Shown one piece after another: positions 35,301-45,750 of a stretch of DNA of 64,000 nucleotides. The position numbers were made by a program, and so were the translations under genes. The notes under the pieces are model-generated. The model did not search any database, was not told the DNA's origin, and worked only from the letters and a program-made list of their open reading frames with translations. The DNA lies in the NCBI GenBank assembly GCA_009617715.1, contig VTFK01000332.1:496001-560000 (forward strand). The letters are read 5' to 3'. Position 1 is the stretch's first letter; each line of letters opens with the position of its first letter. Origin of the DNA: Plectrocnemia conspersa. Lineage: Eukaryota > Arthropoda > Insecta > Trichoptera > Polycentropodidae.

Positions 35301-37672
35301 GATCCTTTATTAAACATTTGGTGTAACCTTATAACCATCGACTTAAAAAAAATATTCACAATCGCCTATAATTATTGGATCTTGCTGAAATTCTAGGAGC
35401 ATACTTTAATTTTATATTTAAATATTTTTTCAAATGTAGTGAGCAGAAAATTTTTATTATAAGCATTTTAAAGAACAAAACATTTATTTGTGTAATAGTT
35501 ATGTTACATTTTTTGCAATGTATATAATTGTATATAAGACGGAGGGAAGGGGGTTCTAAAAACGCATAGTTCTAAGATTTTTATGACGATGAGTCACCCC
35601 TTTTCTTGACGTGCCTGTATTTTTTTCGTTCATGTTTTCGTTACATATACCTAGAAAACGATTTTTCTAAGCAATAGTAATTTCTTAACTATTTTTAAGC
35701 CCATATTGATATTATTACTTTAAATTATAAATTTCAGGTAAATTACTTTAAAATATAAATTTAAAAATTTTCATGATTTTTTAACATCTGCTATGCAAAT
35801 ATTATACAATATGTATTAAATATTAATTTATTAATTTAATTTAGTGCTCTCGATGCTTTTACAGAACTAAAAACGATAGTTTTTTTACATTTTTTTAAAT
35901 AGATTTGAATGTTGTGCAACATAACTTAATGTTGCATATTACTACAAAAAACTGCATAATTTACACTAATTAACGTTTAAAAATATGGTGTATTTAAAAA
36001 ATATATTTATTATTTTAACTGCTCTTATTGTATTTGTGGCAAAAACAACTATTATAAATTTGATAGTATATATTTTAACCACTTTAGCATAAAAACATAA
36101 TATATCAAACAGTAAGTATTTTTTTTTAATGTGTTTCTTACTTTATTTATACGGTATGTTACCAACTATAACATAAATAGTTTCATAGTATGCTTGCTAG
36201 GGGTGGAGTCAACGAAGTGGTTATAAATAAAATCGAACAATAAATTTTTGGGAAAAAATTATGACAGTGTTTTTGATCTGAATATAAATATGATTAAGCT
36301 TAAAATTCAGGTTGTAAGCGACTTACTGTTTAACAGAAACAGTCACACAGTAAACTTGCTAGGGATGGGTTAAAAAATTAAAGTTTCTCATTTGTCGTTT
36401 TACGAAGATAAAATAAAATTGAAACGTAAGTCATTTTTGCAGGTGTTAGGTAATTTACTATTTAACAAAAAATATACACGGTAAACTTGCTGAGGATCGA
36501 GTACAACGTAATTTGTCGTTTACTAAAATAAAATCCGACAATAAAAAAAAATTATACTGTTTTTGATTTGAAAATAGATATTATTTAGTCTATTATTCTA
36601 GATGGTTAGCGTTTACTGTGTAGCAAAAACAGTGACACATTAAGCTTGCTAGGGATGAAGTTACAAAATCAAAGTTTCTCATATACCGTTTTACGAAGAT
36701 AAAATCGAACAATGTATTTATAAGTGTTTTTGCTTGAAACGTAAGTCACATTTACAGGCGTTAAATAACTTACTATGTAACAAAATATATACACTATTAT
36801 ATGCTTGCTAAGGATAGAGTAAAACCTAATGATGTTTTATTTTATGTTTTACAAAAATAAAATCGGACAATGTATTCTTTGAGATATTTTGATTGTAAAA
36901 TATATATTATTAAGTACCTTTTTATTTAATATGTGACTTAATATGTCAGAAATAATTGACTGGTAATGCTTGCTAGGGATGGAGTACAACATAATGGTTT
37001 TCCATTTGGGATTCTACAAAGATTTTTTTAGTGTTTTTGTTCAGAAGAATGAAATTATTAGGTCATTTGTTTAAGATAGTAGGCGACTTTCTTTGAGATA
37101 AATCGTACAATATATTTTAGGAGATTTTTCGTAATAGTATTTATATATTTTATAATATCATAAATTCTGATAATTTTTAAATGCAATTATAGTTTACTTA
37201 ACTTTATCTTAATTTGTTTGTTACTCATTTTCAGAAAACATGTTTTCGTGGTGCCTTTATCCCGCTGCTTGTCCAGATTCCAATTTACTGGATGCGCCCG
37301 CATATGTCCAACTGAATACAATCCAGTTTGCGGATCTGACGACAAAACTTATTCCAACCGTTGCTTCTTGGAGATGGAAAATTGCCGATCGAGGTATGCT
37401 ATCATGCTGTTTTCATAATTGTACCATAATTTACTTCACAATATACAGTTCGTTTTTGTGTGGATCTGTGTCGGCGGACGCATAACCGTTTGAATGTGCT
37501 AATGATGTGATCTAAATATAAATAATACTACAGATGCAATTTTTTATGTAAGTTTAAAAGCTAAATTACATATATATTATTTTATTTATATTTCAGGAGC
37601 TTGGTTCAATTCAAAAACCTAGGAAGCTGCGATCAACCGCTCGCAGAAGAACCCAAAAATTACTTATACTAA
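26172..37672 (+). CDS. Secreted multi-domain Kazal-type serine protease inhibitor, nine domains
   Basis: Ten exons join in phase: 26172-26303, 28898-29045, 29117-29278, 29665-29808, 32444-32608, 32720-32881, 34104-34226, 34298-34474, 37235-37393, 37597-37672. They give 482 complete codons after one base from an upstream exon, then TAA. The product has nine Kazal domains with the six-cysteine pattern C-x3-C-x7-9-C-GSD/GTD-..Y..x-C-x5-6-C-..-C (domain 6 has x4 between C1 and C2). Kazal domains insert a P1 residue (second after C2) into the active site of serine proteases. P1 here is A, N, R, R, S, Q, D, S, T for domains 1-9, so only domains 3 and 4 look trypsin-directed. Nearly every intron is phase 2 and falls after C5, so exon duplication probably built the gene. 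The start must lie upstream (see 3916-4014). The product ends EEPKNYLY. Confidence 0.9.
26304..28897 (+). other. Kazal intron with a minus-strand SINE
   Basis: AT-rich intron. Apart from the SINE near 27545-27680 I see no feature. Confidence 0.7.
27545..27680 (-). mobile_element. tRNA-derived SINE, family 1, minus strand
   Basis: Read on the minus strand: GGAATAGCGTAATCCGTAACG, TCTCAGACTAG, GGTTGCGGGTCCGAGCCCC, then GCAGCGGTACTCGAATTTGT and AAAAATGCGCTATTATTAAA. It is close in sequence to the copy at 25686 but in the opposite orientation. Confidence 0.85.
28898..29045 (+). CDS. Kazal gene exon: domain 1 tail and domain 2 core
   Basis: Acceptor ATTTCAG, donor GTGCGG (weak), phase 1 in and phase 2 out. 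NNPGHC supplies C6 of domain 1. [21 protein letters not shown] and EIC are C1-C5 of domain 2. The open frame continues past the donor, but the Kazal pattern resumes only after a 71-nt intron (29046-29116) is removed. Confidence 0.88.
29117..29278 (+). CDS. Kazal gene exon: domain 2 tail and domain 3 core
   Basis: Acceptor TTTCAG, donor GTAAGT, phase 2 both sides. SHVGAC is C6 of domain 2. [27 protein letters not shown] and LLTC make domain 3. P1 is Arg, so trypsin-like targets are plausible. Confidence 0.92.
29665..29808 (+). CDS. Kazal gene exon: domain 3 tail and domain 4 core
   Basis: Acceptor TTTTAG, donor GTAAGA, phase 2 both sides. HKKYC is C6 of domain 3. [25 protein letters not shown] and KNC make domain 4. 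P1 is Arg. The domain lacks the usual Pro before C3. Confidence 0.92.
29960..30200 (+). mobile_element. Putative SINE family 2, copy 2
   Basis: GACTTGAAATACTTGGGTTTGAATCC (B-box-like; here 26 nt cited by position about 30001-30026), then TTTTCCTAGATTTTTTTATCAT and a tail GTCGCGTTGTAATGCG. The same order is seen at 5985 and 42180. Confidence 0.45.
30256..30480 (-). mobile_element. TTAA-flanked element, copy 2, inverted relative to copy 1
   Basis: The end CTCTTTGAAGAGTATCGC abuts TTAA at 30252-30255 and is followed by the perfect 18-bp palindrome CGCCGTACATGTACGGCG. The next ~200 bp match the reverse complement of 19880-20085, including ATAATTATATATGTA and AATACCAATAAATTAAAGA-type blocks. The far end was not located. 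Confidence 0.65.
31140..31280 (+). repeat. Dispersed repeat of unknown type, copy 1 (partner at 42755)
   Basis: Shared blocks with 42755-42890 are AAAAATCATAATTTTTACTTTTTTGAT, AATTTTAAAGTAATAGTT, AGAATCACTTTT and TTGTTGTTTT, in the same order and orientation (the first block spans about 31148-31175). Confidence 0.65.
32444..32608 (+). CDS. Kazal gene exon: domain 4 tail and domain 5 core
   Basis: Acceptor TAATACAG, donor GTGAGT, phase 2 both sides. EVPIAYC is C6 of domain 4. [23 protein letters not shown] and LNC make domain 5. The usual Gly after GSD is Glu here. Confidence 0.92.
32720..32881 (+). CDS. Kazal gene exon: domain 5 tail and domain 6 core
   Basis: Acceptor CATATAG, donor GTAAGT, phase 2 both sides. 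VEMEKC is C6 of domain 5. TKCLKTKC (four residues between C1 and C2, one more than in the others), [16 protein letters not shown] and VATC make domain 6. The stretch between domains is rich in Lys. Confidence 0.92.
32882..34103 (+). repeat. Kazal intron with a ~340-bp direct duplication
   Basis: GTCTTCAGTCGTGTAACAAC occurs at about 33441 and 33782. Each is followed by an AT-rich stretch and AACGATT.AAAACATAT (about 33549 and 33840). These are two diverged tandem units. The rest of the intron is AT-rich. Confidence 0.65.
34104..34226 (+). CDS. Kazal gene exon: domain 6 tail and first half of domain 7
   Basis: Acceptor ATTTCAG, phase 2 in. AHVGNC is C6 of domain 6. [15 protein letters not shown] and GSDGNVYK begin domain 7. 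To keep the Kazal frame the exon must end after TACAA with the unusual donor GTCGGT at 34227. The better-looking GTAACC three bases later would shift the frame when joined to the acceptor at 34297. This is the only domain core interrupted by an intron. Confidence 0.8.
34298..34474 (+). CDS. Kazal gene exon: second half of domain 7 and domain 8 core
   Basis: Acceptor CTTCCAG after a 71-nt intron, donor [16 protein letters not shown] and GDSHC give C4-C6 of domain 7. [22 protein letters not shown] and VNC make domain 8. Confidence 0.88.
34475..37234 (+). other. Long Kazal intron ending in a tandem array
   Basis: AT-rich, with no exon seen between 34475 and 37234. The reading phase and the C5-to-C6 bridge join perfectly across it. 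The final kilobase is the tandem array described separately. Confidence 0.75.
36120..37090 (+). repeat. Intronic tandem array, about six units of ~160 bp
   Basis: The anchor CTTGCTAGGGATGGAG or a variant occurs near 36193, 36355, 36486, 36645, 36803 and 36968. Each is followed by a TTTACGAAGATAAAATCGAACAAT-like block (anchored near 36405, 36525, 36695 and 36850) and preceded by a TAACTTACT.TGTAACAAA-like block. Alternate units are more alike (units 2 and 4, units 3 and 5), which suggests a higher-order ~300-bp repeat. It ends about 150 bp before the next Kazal exon. Confidence 0.8.
37235..37393 (+). CDS. Kazal gene exon: domain 8 tail and domain 9 core
   Basis: Acceptor TTTTCAG, donor GTATGC, phase 2 both sides. 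VVPLSRC is C6 of domain 8. [23 protein letters not shown] and MENC make domain 9. Confidence 0.92.
37597..37672 (+). CDS. Kazal gene last exon: domain 9 tail and C-terminus
   Basis: Acceptor [16 protein letters not shown] supplies C6 of domain 9. A short polar tail ending EEPKNYLY leads to TAA at 37670-37672. No membrane anchor follows, so the protein should be released. Confidence 0.92.
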
Positions 37673-38300
37673 ATTTTAGCAACTTCAAAGACTCAACGAG
37701 ATAAGACTCTAATAATTTTATTTATGTTTATATACTAAACTAAACATTTATGCATTAAACGTTAAAAAGCGTATTATAATAATATACTACATTACATAGT
37801 CGAAAAGCATTAAATAACAGTAATAGAGCCTTATTTTCAAGGCTCTTTTTACATACATATATATCTACAATTTTTGTATTAAATAATCATTCTTGTAATT
37901 GCGCATATTTTAGATAAAATGTTATTTTATATAAATAATAATTAAACATATATTTATTGCCATCCATATTGCCATTTAAATGGAATTGATGTAGTAACGT
38001 ATCGGCGGTTCCAAAAACTCCGATACAAACATAATAATATTTAGTAAATGTGATTAAATTATACCTTCCCTATATTATAAGTATTTATTGATAATATCTT
38101 TCGCTTTCACATTTTATTATATTAATAAATATATATTTGTATGCGATTGTGTGAAAGTTTGCGAATGTATCATTTTAATTTATTTATTTGTTGTTAAGGC
38201 TTCTATTTCATATTTTATATTTTTTGTAAGAATTCGAATCTCATCATTGTGAATCAATTTGTGTAAATATTTTATATACATATGTATGTAATAAAAGCAA
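37673..38300 (+). promoter_or_regulatory. 3' UTR of the Kazal gene with candidate poly(A) signals
   Basis: ATTAAA at 37754 and AATAAA at 38124 and 38290 are candidate signals. A perfect 8-bp stem (AGAGCCTT at 37825, loop ATTTTC, AAGGCTCT) is followed by a short T run. In a eukaryotic 3' UTR this may be an RNA element. Confidence 0.45.
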
Positions 38301-41300
38301 TGTTTGTCTTTTTTTATATATACATAAAATAAAACATTATATTATTATATATTATATATATAAAATAAATTTTGACTTAGATAAATAAATTGCGTTTTAT
38401 TTCATATTCATTAAGTACTTTTATTTTAATTATCGAACATGTGACACTGTTATCGCATGACTATAATTTATGTTTAGGCATGTAAATATTACGGTTAAGG
38501 GTTGAGTTAAGTTTACGTGTCGGCGTTAAACTGTTTAGTCTAACGGAAAGCTTCGGTGAAAGCACACGTAACTCGTGCTTTTAACACCCGTGATATTTTT
38601 GTAAAATATACGTCAAATATGAATACTAATAATATTTTATATCAAATAAATAATAAATAATGCTTAGTGGGAATTGATATCTTATAAATAAATGATACTG
38701 GTGAGTCATTTTAATGTATTTCAACAATAATTATAAATATACTTTAATTAATAATTCATAAGTAAAATTTTTATTAATGCTAAACGCTTGTAGATTTTGT
38801 ATTTCGGTTTAAAATTATTTTAAATATTTTTTACGTAGTATTTTAAAACATTGACATAAAACTTACGGTATTGTAGTAATTTAATATACTTAATTTTATT
38901 TCACTAGTTTACAAAAAAAAATATAATTAAAATGTAAGAAGCAAGTCACTTTGGTAATAATATTTGTTTAGTTCAAGTTGTTTTTAATATGAATTAAATC
39001 AATAGCTGTATTGCTAATATTTGATTATTATATACTATATTCAAGTAAATACGATTTCATATATGTACCATTATTATTGAAGTACATTTTTTTAATCCAT
39101 ATTAGCTAAAAATAAACCATATGCATATAAAACTAATATAGCACGCTATAAATATATAGCTGGCTTGTATAACAAGAAGATAAGAAATCATGTCACGCTT
39201 CGTTCGTTGCTGAAAAGCATTTTGCATATTTTAACCTAAGGTTTTGAAATCATTAAGTGTTAATGTCAACTTATCGTCTCATTTACGACACGTATACACA
39301 ATTCCAAGTCGATTTATAAGGCACTTGGTTAGATCCATCCAAAAGTATATATATAAAAATTCCAATATGCGTATCAATTGCGGCGAATATTTTCCCAACG
39401 AACAAACGACCTTTCGTGCAGTATAATAATATTGTTATTAATGAATAATTCAAGGCGAAATAAAATTGCGTGTTATATATATTATAGTATAAATTAAACT
39501 GCTCGAAAGCGTTAATTTTGACTTGTATTCAAAGGCATGTATTTTGTAACATAGTATATATATTTTTACTTGTCACTGCAGCTAGAAAACCGCATTAATC
39601 AATATGTGTTTTAGAAGGGTGAATAATATTTATAATAGGAAAAAAATAGTTTGTAAAATAATTTAAAAAAATACAAATATATGTGATGAAATTTGTAGTA
39701 CAATTACGTTTCCTATCTTTATTAAATTTTATGATTTTACAGCTTAAGTGTTTTAAACCTAAAAATTATTTCTATTTATTTTAATTAAGAAAGCTTTTTT
39801 TTATGAAATCGTATTGATTCTTGTTTTAATTAGGTAGAAAAAGGACTGTCATTAAAATAAATAACTATGTTTTTCATTATTTTTACGAAGGTGTTGTGTT
39901 CCTATTTTCAGCTCAATTTTTTTTGTGCCTTTATGCATTATGGTTTTGACAAAAGAACTGAAACACAATACGGTTTAGGCTATGAGAAATACTAATTTAG
40001 GATTTGGTGAAATTTTTAATAAATAAGGATTGAGAAACAATGTTTAAGCAACTGTTTCAAGACATCTGAATCCTATGCATTTTAATATCGAAATGTATGA
40101 AATAGTTTGAACTAAAACACCATCCGGCGCAGACCACAAGAAATAACAATTTGGTATTTGGCGAAAGTAGTTAAGTCAGAAAAATGAACAAGTTGATATT
40201 TTTTCTTATTTGCAGTCATATTTTTATATGCTATTTAAGAGATTTTTTTAAAATAAATTTAAACAAAGTACATTCGATTTTAAATATAATTATATATACT
40301 TTCTTTTGTTTGAAAATTTTCGGACGTAGAATTTTTTTTTGTGTCAATTGTGGTTTGTTTGACAACGGAGCTAGTTTATTGTAAGTGATTTGATCTTTTC
40401 TTGTCGATTATAATATCTAAGGTTATGTTCTTTAAGTCTGAGAGAAAATATTTTTTTAATTGTATTTTTTATTCATAAAGTGATTTAAATGCTCAATTTT
40501 AAAACTTCACACTCGGCTTTGTCTAGCATTACTGCTTTATTTGTGTTGTACAAATTGCACAAAGTGTTCATAAAGAGCTTTTTCCTCGGAAAGCTCGATT
40601 TGCATGCCAGAACATATAATAATTTAAACGTTTTTCTTGGCATGCCAGGCACCACGTGTCACTGCTTTGTGTTATAGGAACACCACTGCGCTGATAACCC
40701 AAATCTACATTTTATATTAAAATAATACGTATTATTTGTATGGATATAAATGGTCTACGCATAGTAATTTAGTATATAAATAAAACATCATTGAGTTCAA
40801 CGAATCATACATTTGCGTGCTAGTGAAAATAAAGTGTACATTCTTTGTGGGCAAAATGCAACCATATAGGAAAATAAAACGAAAACGTATTATACATAAA
40901 TATAATCTTATAAAGTGATTCATAAATTCATATTAAAAATATACTAATATATATTTGTCGAACTATTTTTAAACATGAAATCAAAGCTACTATAAAAATT
41001 TATGCCGGCAGAGTGTGTGTATAAAATATTCACTTTGAAAATACCGATATTTATTATAAATACTAGTTTTAGGATGGTATTATATAAATCAATCGCTTAC
41101 TTGTTAAGCATATTAGAATATGTTCCTAATACTTATCTTCAATACTAGATGTTCCCGTCCTTTTTTGTTGCTCGTTAAGAGTCTGAAAATCTGCACTAGA
41201 CGACTCGCCAGTGTCTTTCGCTATCCGGCTCCTTAAAACGCTGGCATTGTAATTTCTATTTTTAATATTAATCACGAGTAGCGTGTCTGGTTCGTATCAT

Positions 41301-42170
41301 TTATTTTTTATTAATATATGATTTTTATTTTTTATTTGTATTCTATTTTTAGTGAGCTAGAACAGTAAACATATTTAAATATATTTTCTTTGACTAAATA
41401 TATTCAATGTAAGATATTATCATTTATTATAATCATCTGTAACTATATTAAAATTAATTATAAAAACACCACTTATATGATATTTAATAATAATTTTGAT
41501 ATAACAATTACTGTATATAATTTTAATTATTAATGATAATATACAATTCTTAGGTCTATTTTTGAATCAAATAATTTTTTATAACCATATTGATTGTAAA
41601 ATAAAAAAGTATTAACAATGGCACAAAAAAAATATATTTACAAGTAAATTTAAATTAAAATCACCCAAGTTGATTCAAAATAGTGCTATAAATTTTTAGG
41701 TAAATTTGTCTTTCGATGCTCACACAAAAGACAGGTACATATATATGAAAACTAAAATTATGTCTATTTTGTCACATAATAGTAACTAAAAATCTACATA
41801 ATTATTGAATTAGATCTGCGAATGATTCACACATTCTTCAAGTATTTTCTAAGAAGTTTGGCGCAACTTCTTTAAAATATATTGTATTTGAAACATTTAA
41901 CGATTTACCAAAATCAACTTGGAATAATTGCAAAGAAATTATATATTTTTTAATGCATTTATGCAACTTTAATCAAATAATAAATATATAACATGCTTAT
42001 TCTTTTTTTTTTATTTGTTCTTTTAAAATTTAATAATAAATATTTTAAGTGTATTTATTATATTTTTCAAAATCAATAATTTATAATTTTAATGTATTAA
42101 ATTGTAGCCGCATAATGGAGTTACTTATTACTTATGCGGAATTACGTAAAAAAATAAATAAAAAAGACCA
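38300..42170. other. AT-rich intergenic DNA between the Kazal gene and PTPDC1, first part
   Basis: No gene recognised. Short frames at 39244, 40184 and 40489 have no family resemblance. A GC-richer patch at 41150-41290 (containing CGACTCGCCAGTGTCTTTCG) is unexplained. Confidence 0.45.
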
Positions 42171-42179
42171 GTACAAAAT

Positions 42180-42665
42180 AAACAGTAGTGTAAGTCAATG
42201 ACTAATAGCTGAAAGACATGGGTTCCTATGGCAAGTGCTTATTTTTTAATGTTTCTGAAAGAATCTATTATTTATTTATTATTTTCATTAGATTTTTCTG
42301 AATTATCTCAATCACTCAAATGCGTTTCGTATTAAAATTTAGATTAATTTGGGCTAGTTCGTATTTAAATATTTTATTTTAATTAACATAGTCAGTAGTT
42401 TACAAACTGATTATCTACTCACCTTTACTTTTTTTAACAACTGTCATGTAAAATTAACGGAAAATTTACAATAAAAAATAAGGCTTATTATGAGCTTCAG
42501 CTTATTAGCAACTATGACCCACACTTATTAATTAGTGATTATATAATTTAAATACCGATCAATCATTTCAGATTAGGTTTTCCTAGATTTTCCTTATCTT
42601 GAGAATAAATATCGTGATAAATAATTAAAATAAAATGACGCTAGGTTGTGTCCAGTAATATTTGT
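42180..42665 (+). mobile_element. Putative SINE family 2, copy 3
   Basis: AATAGCTGAAAGACATGGGTTCCTAT is the degraded tRNA-like head (about 42205-42230). TTTCAGATTAGGTTTTCCTA and a following TATCGTGATAAAT segment (about 42568-42625) match the same order in copy 1. The copy is long and diverged, so it probably contains other insertions. Confidence 0.45.
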
Positions 42666-42754
42666 TAATTGTATGCTATAATGAATTTAAAATAAATAAA
42701 TAATCATGGATTAACATATTTTGATTTCAGTTTAGTGTCTCACAACTTATTTAA

Positions 42755-42890
42755 TATGAGAAATCATAATTTTTTACTTTTTTGATTAATTTTAAAGTAA
42801 TAGTTACATATTAACGTTGCATAGAATCACTTTTCTGGTTGTTGTTTTTAACATTATTTTTGATGTATAATAAAATACACCGCTATATTT
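42755..42890 (+). repeat. Dispersed repeat of unknown type, copy 2
   Basis: See the partner at 31140-31280. Matching blocks include GAAATCATAATTTTTTACTT, AATTTTAAAGTAATAGTT, AGAATCACTTTT and TTGTTGTTTTTAAC. Confidence 0.65.
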
Positions 42891-42899
42891 AATTAAATA

Positions 42900-43460
42900 T
42901 TTTTAAGCGCCTCATAATTTAATTAGTTTGTTGCTATAAATTATTACATTTCAAATCGCAAGTTATTTAAATACAATTTTTGTATTTAAAAAAAAAAATG
43001 TTGTAAATATGTAATATTTTTTACTAAATATTTTTTAACACTGCATAATTTAATTTATTTATTGCTATAAATTATTACATTTAAAATAGCAACTTTGAAA
43101 AACACTGACATTTTTATAATGTACTAGAAATAATAATTTGAAACCATACAAGAGATAAGGGTAAAATTGCTGTGAAAACTGAATAATATTTCACAAATAT
43201 TTAAATCAAAATTGAAGTATAAATAGATACATTTTGATAAAAATAGATATAGTATTTTTTATACATGTCACTTTTTCCTTTTTACGCGAATAAAAAGACA
43301 AATTGCTAAAACAATACAGGTGATAAAGGCAAAACCGCCATGTAAACTAAATTATATACCAAATAGTGCCGCATTTCAGAAATGAATAAATCAATATTGA
43401 AGTATAAATAAATACTTTTTGATATAAATAGATATAGTCGTGATTTTTTTAACACACCTT
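42900..43460 (+). repeat. Two local duplications in intergenic DNA
   Basis: TTGCTATAAATTATTACATTT occurs at about 42930 and 43064 (21 nt, cited by position) with similar flanks. A separate ~180-bp unit with TTGAAGTATAAATA and AAATAGATATAGT occurs at about 43213 and 43397. Confidence 0.6.
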
Positions 43461-43559
43461 GTAGGATTACTAGTACCACGATTTTACTTTCATTGTTAGC
43501 TACCAAATATATATTAGTATCTGGATTTTTACTTATTACAAATTAATCAATTAAAAAAA

Positions 43560-45330
43560 ATAATTGCAAAATCCGCAGATTTTCACCGTAAAATCTATTA
43601 TGGAAGATCTTATTAATTACACTATTCTAGCATTTTTTAATTATAGTAATAAAATACTATTTTTCAATTATAGTATCACGCCTCACGAGCGTGCTTATAA
43701 ATTATTAAATTATGATTGACGGTCGGAAAATACAGGGTTTTGGAAATTTATTGAATAGACTTACGAAAAGATATCTGTCAAAAGCTCGAATAGCCGTAGC
43801 TTTAAAAGCTTATCCTTATTTATAATTCAATAGTACCTAATAATTCAATAGTACTAAATAACATTATGACAATACATACATTAGTATTTAAACCGTCAAA
43901 ACGCGTGAAAAATATACAAAATTATTGATAACAAGCAAGTTATCGACATGTATTCTATATTAATATTGTTGCATTTTTGTATATGGTGCACGATTTTTGC
44001 CACAGAGATAAGGTAACTTGATTGATATTATTACAAGCTGATTTTAGCTGTGCTTCTATTTTTGGGTAACAAACATACTAAATTTATTTTTTGACATGAT
44101 CTTTTTAGAATACGTTTATTTTAATAAGTTTGTATACAATATATACTTTTTAATAAAATACATGGTAATACTTTATAATATGTGTTTTAACTGTGGTATT
44201 TTAATACAATATAATGAATAAAAAAATAAAACAATGAAACAACTAAAATTTTAATGGATAAACCTGACGTAATTAAGTACTTATATGCTTTTACTTTTTT
44301 AACTAAAAAACTAAATTTTTCATTAGTTAATTATTAATAATAAAACTGATTTTAAGCAAAACATTATTTTTAGCAAAAAATATAAATTCACTGAAGTGAT
44401 TTTTTTTTCTAAAATTCCATAATTTATACAGTAATCCATATTTTTATTTTATTTTTATTAAGTCAAAAACTGTCTAAAGAAAAATTTTAACGTCATTTTT
44501 AATAACATAAATAAATTTATCTATTATAATACATTTATCTCTTCTTCTAAAAAAAGTCTATAATTTTGTACTATAATATATTTATTCATGTCTAATGGCA
44601 TATTCTAATGATTAATAGAAAAGCTGCATATACATATTATGTAAGATTTTTTACTGAACAAAGATTAGAGCTTCATAAAAATATACATACTTAATTTAAA
44701 AAAGTATAATTTATTATTTAACTTATACGTTCTCAAATATTTTGATTATTCATCGAAAATTTGATTACTTAAGTGTGTTGAATTAATAATATTTATTATC
44801 TTTACACGTTTTACGATTCAATGGAGAATATAAAAAGAGAGTACTCGGGGAGTTAGTTATTTAATTAATTTCTCACAGAAAAAAACTATCGATTGAAGTA
44901 ATAATTAATAGCATTTTCTAGTCAAGGTTCGACAACAACTATTTTTAAACGGGTGCAATTATTGTTTTAATGTTTCAGGTGATTGAAATGCAAATACCTT
45001 GACTATACATTTAATAAATATCAGCGAGAGTCCATACACAAACTACGAGTAAATGTTGAGCAGAAGTCTTATTGGTCTGACACATTATAGCGCTGCTGAT
45101 TGTGAGGTGAATATTTTTTATATATATTTATGTTAAAATCTGTAAATTCGTGCATATTTTCCCTTTTTTTATTCTTTTAAATGTGCTCTTCTCATATTAT
45201 TATTATCAATTTCACAATATATAATACATAAATGTAATTTATCAGAAACGGATGACAATAATCGCTTTATGCGAAGTTTAGATTTCACTACAGAATAAAT
45301 GTGGTTAGTGGTTAGAATGTTAAAACTCCT
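43560..45330. other. AT-rich intergenic DNA, nothing recognised
   Basis: No supported gene or repeat. A somewhat GC-richer stretch at 44980-45110 lacks a long frame. Confidence 0.45.
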
Positions 45331-45340
45331 TTATGAATAC

Positions 45341-45515
45341 CAGGCGTGTATTGTGAGATACATTACCTTTCGCTCGCTCGCGTGTTAAGTGACGAGAGTG
45401 AGTGAGAGATGAGGGCGTGCGTTACATGCGTTCCGCACGCCCACTTCTTCTCACACACTCTCGCCACTTAATACGCGAGTGAGCAAAAGGGAATGAATCT
45501 CACCGTACGCGCCTG
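45341..45515. mobile_element. hAT-type MITE (long hairpin) with 8-bp target duplication
   Basis: The element starts CAGGCGTGTA and ends CGCGCCTG. Its two ~80-bp halves are imperfect inverted repeats around a short centre near 45423-45434. It is flanked by exact copies of ATGAATAC at 45333-45340 and 45516-45523. An 8-bp duplication fitting nTnnnnAn and ends fitting CAGNG are diagnostic of the hAT superfamily. It has no coding capacity. The arms are GC-rich compared with the host DNA. Confidence 0.9.
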
Positions 45516-45750
45516 ATGAATACTAAAAGTCGTTTCAGAGCCAAATTATTTGATTTTATTTTTTATTTCAAATCTGCTCATAATGAAATCTATAATTTGT
45601 TTCAAGGCTCAATCTTACTGATTTAAGGAGACGGTCAAAGAGAAAATCTGTTTTTCTCTGTCTGTGTGGGTTTTGCGTGAGCTCCACTAGTGACGAGCAC
45701 AAAGTTAACTCTCATGTTCTGGTTTCTAACTATGTTATTCTGACAAACAA

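Noticed and set aside
36120..37090. CRISPR-like regular array
   Set aside because: Units are ~160 bp, diverged throughout and lie in a eukaryotic intron; there are no short identical repeats with unique spacers.
37825..37850. Hairpin plus T run as a transcription terminator
   Set aside because: The bacterial-type terminator model does not apply to a nuclear insect gene; noted only as a 3' UTR structure.
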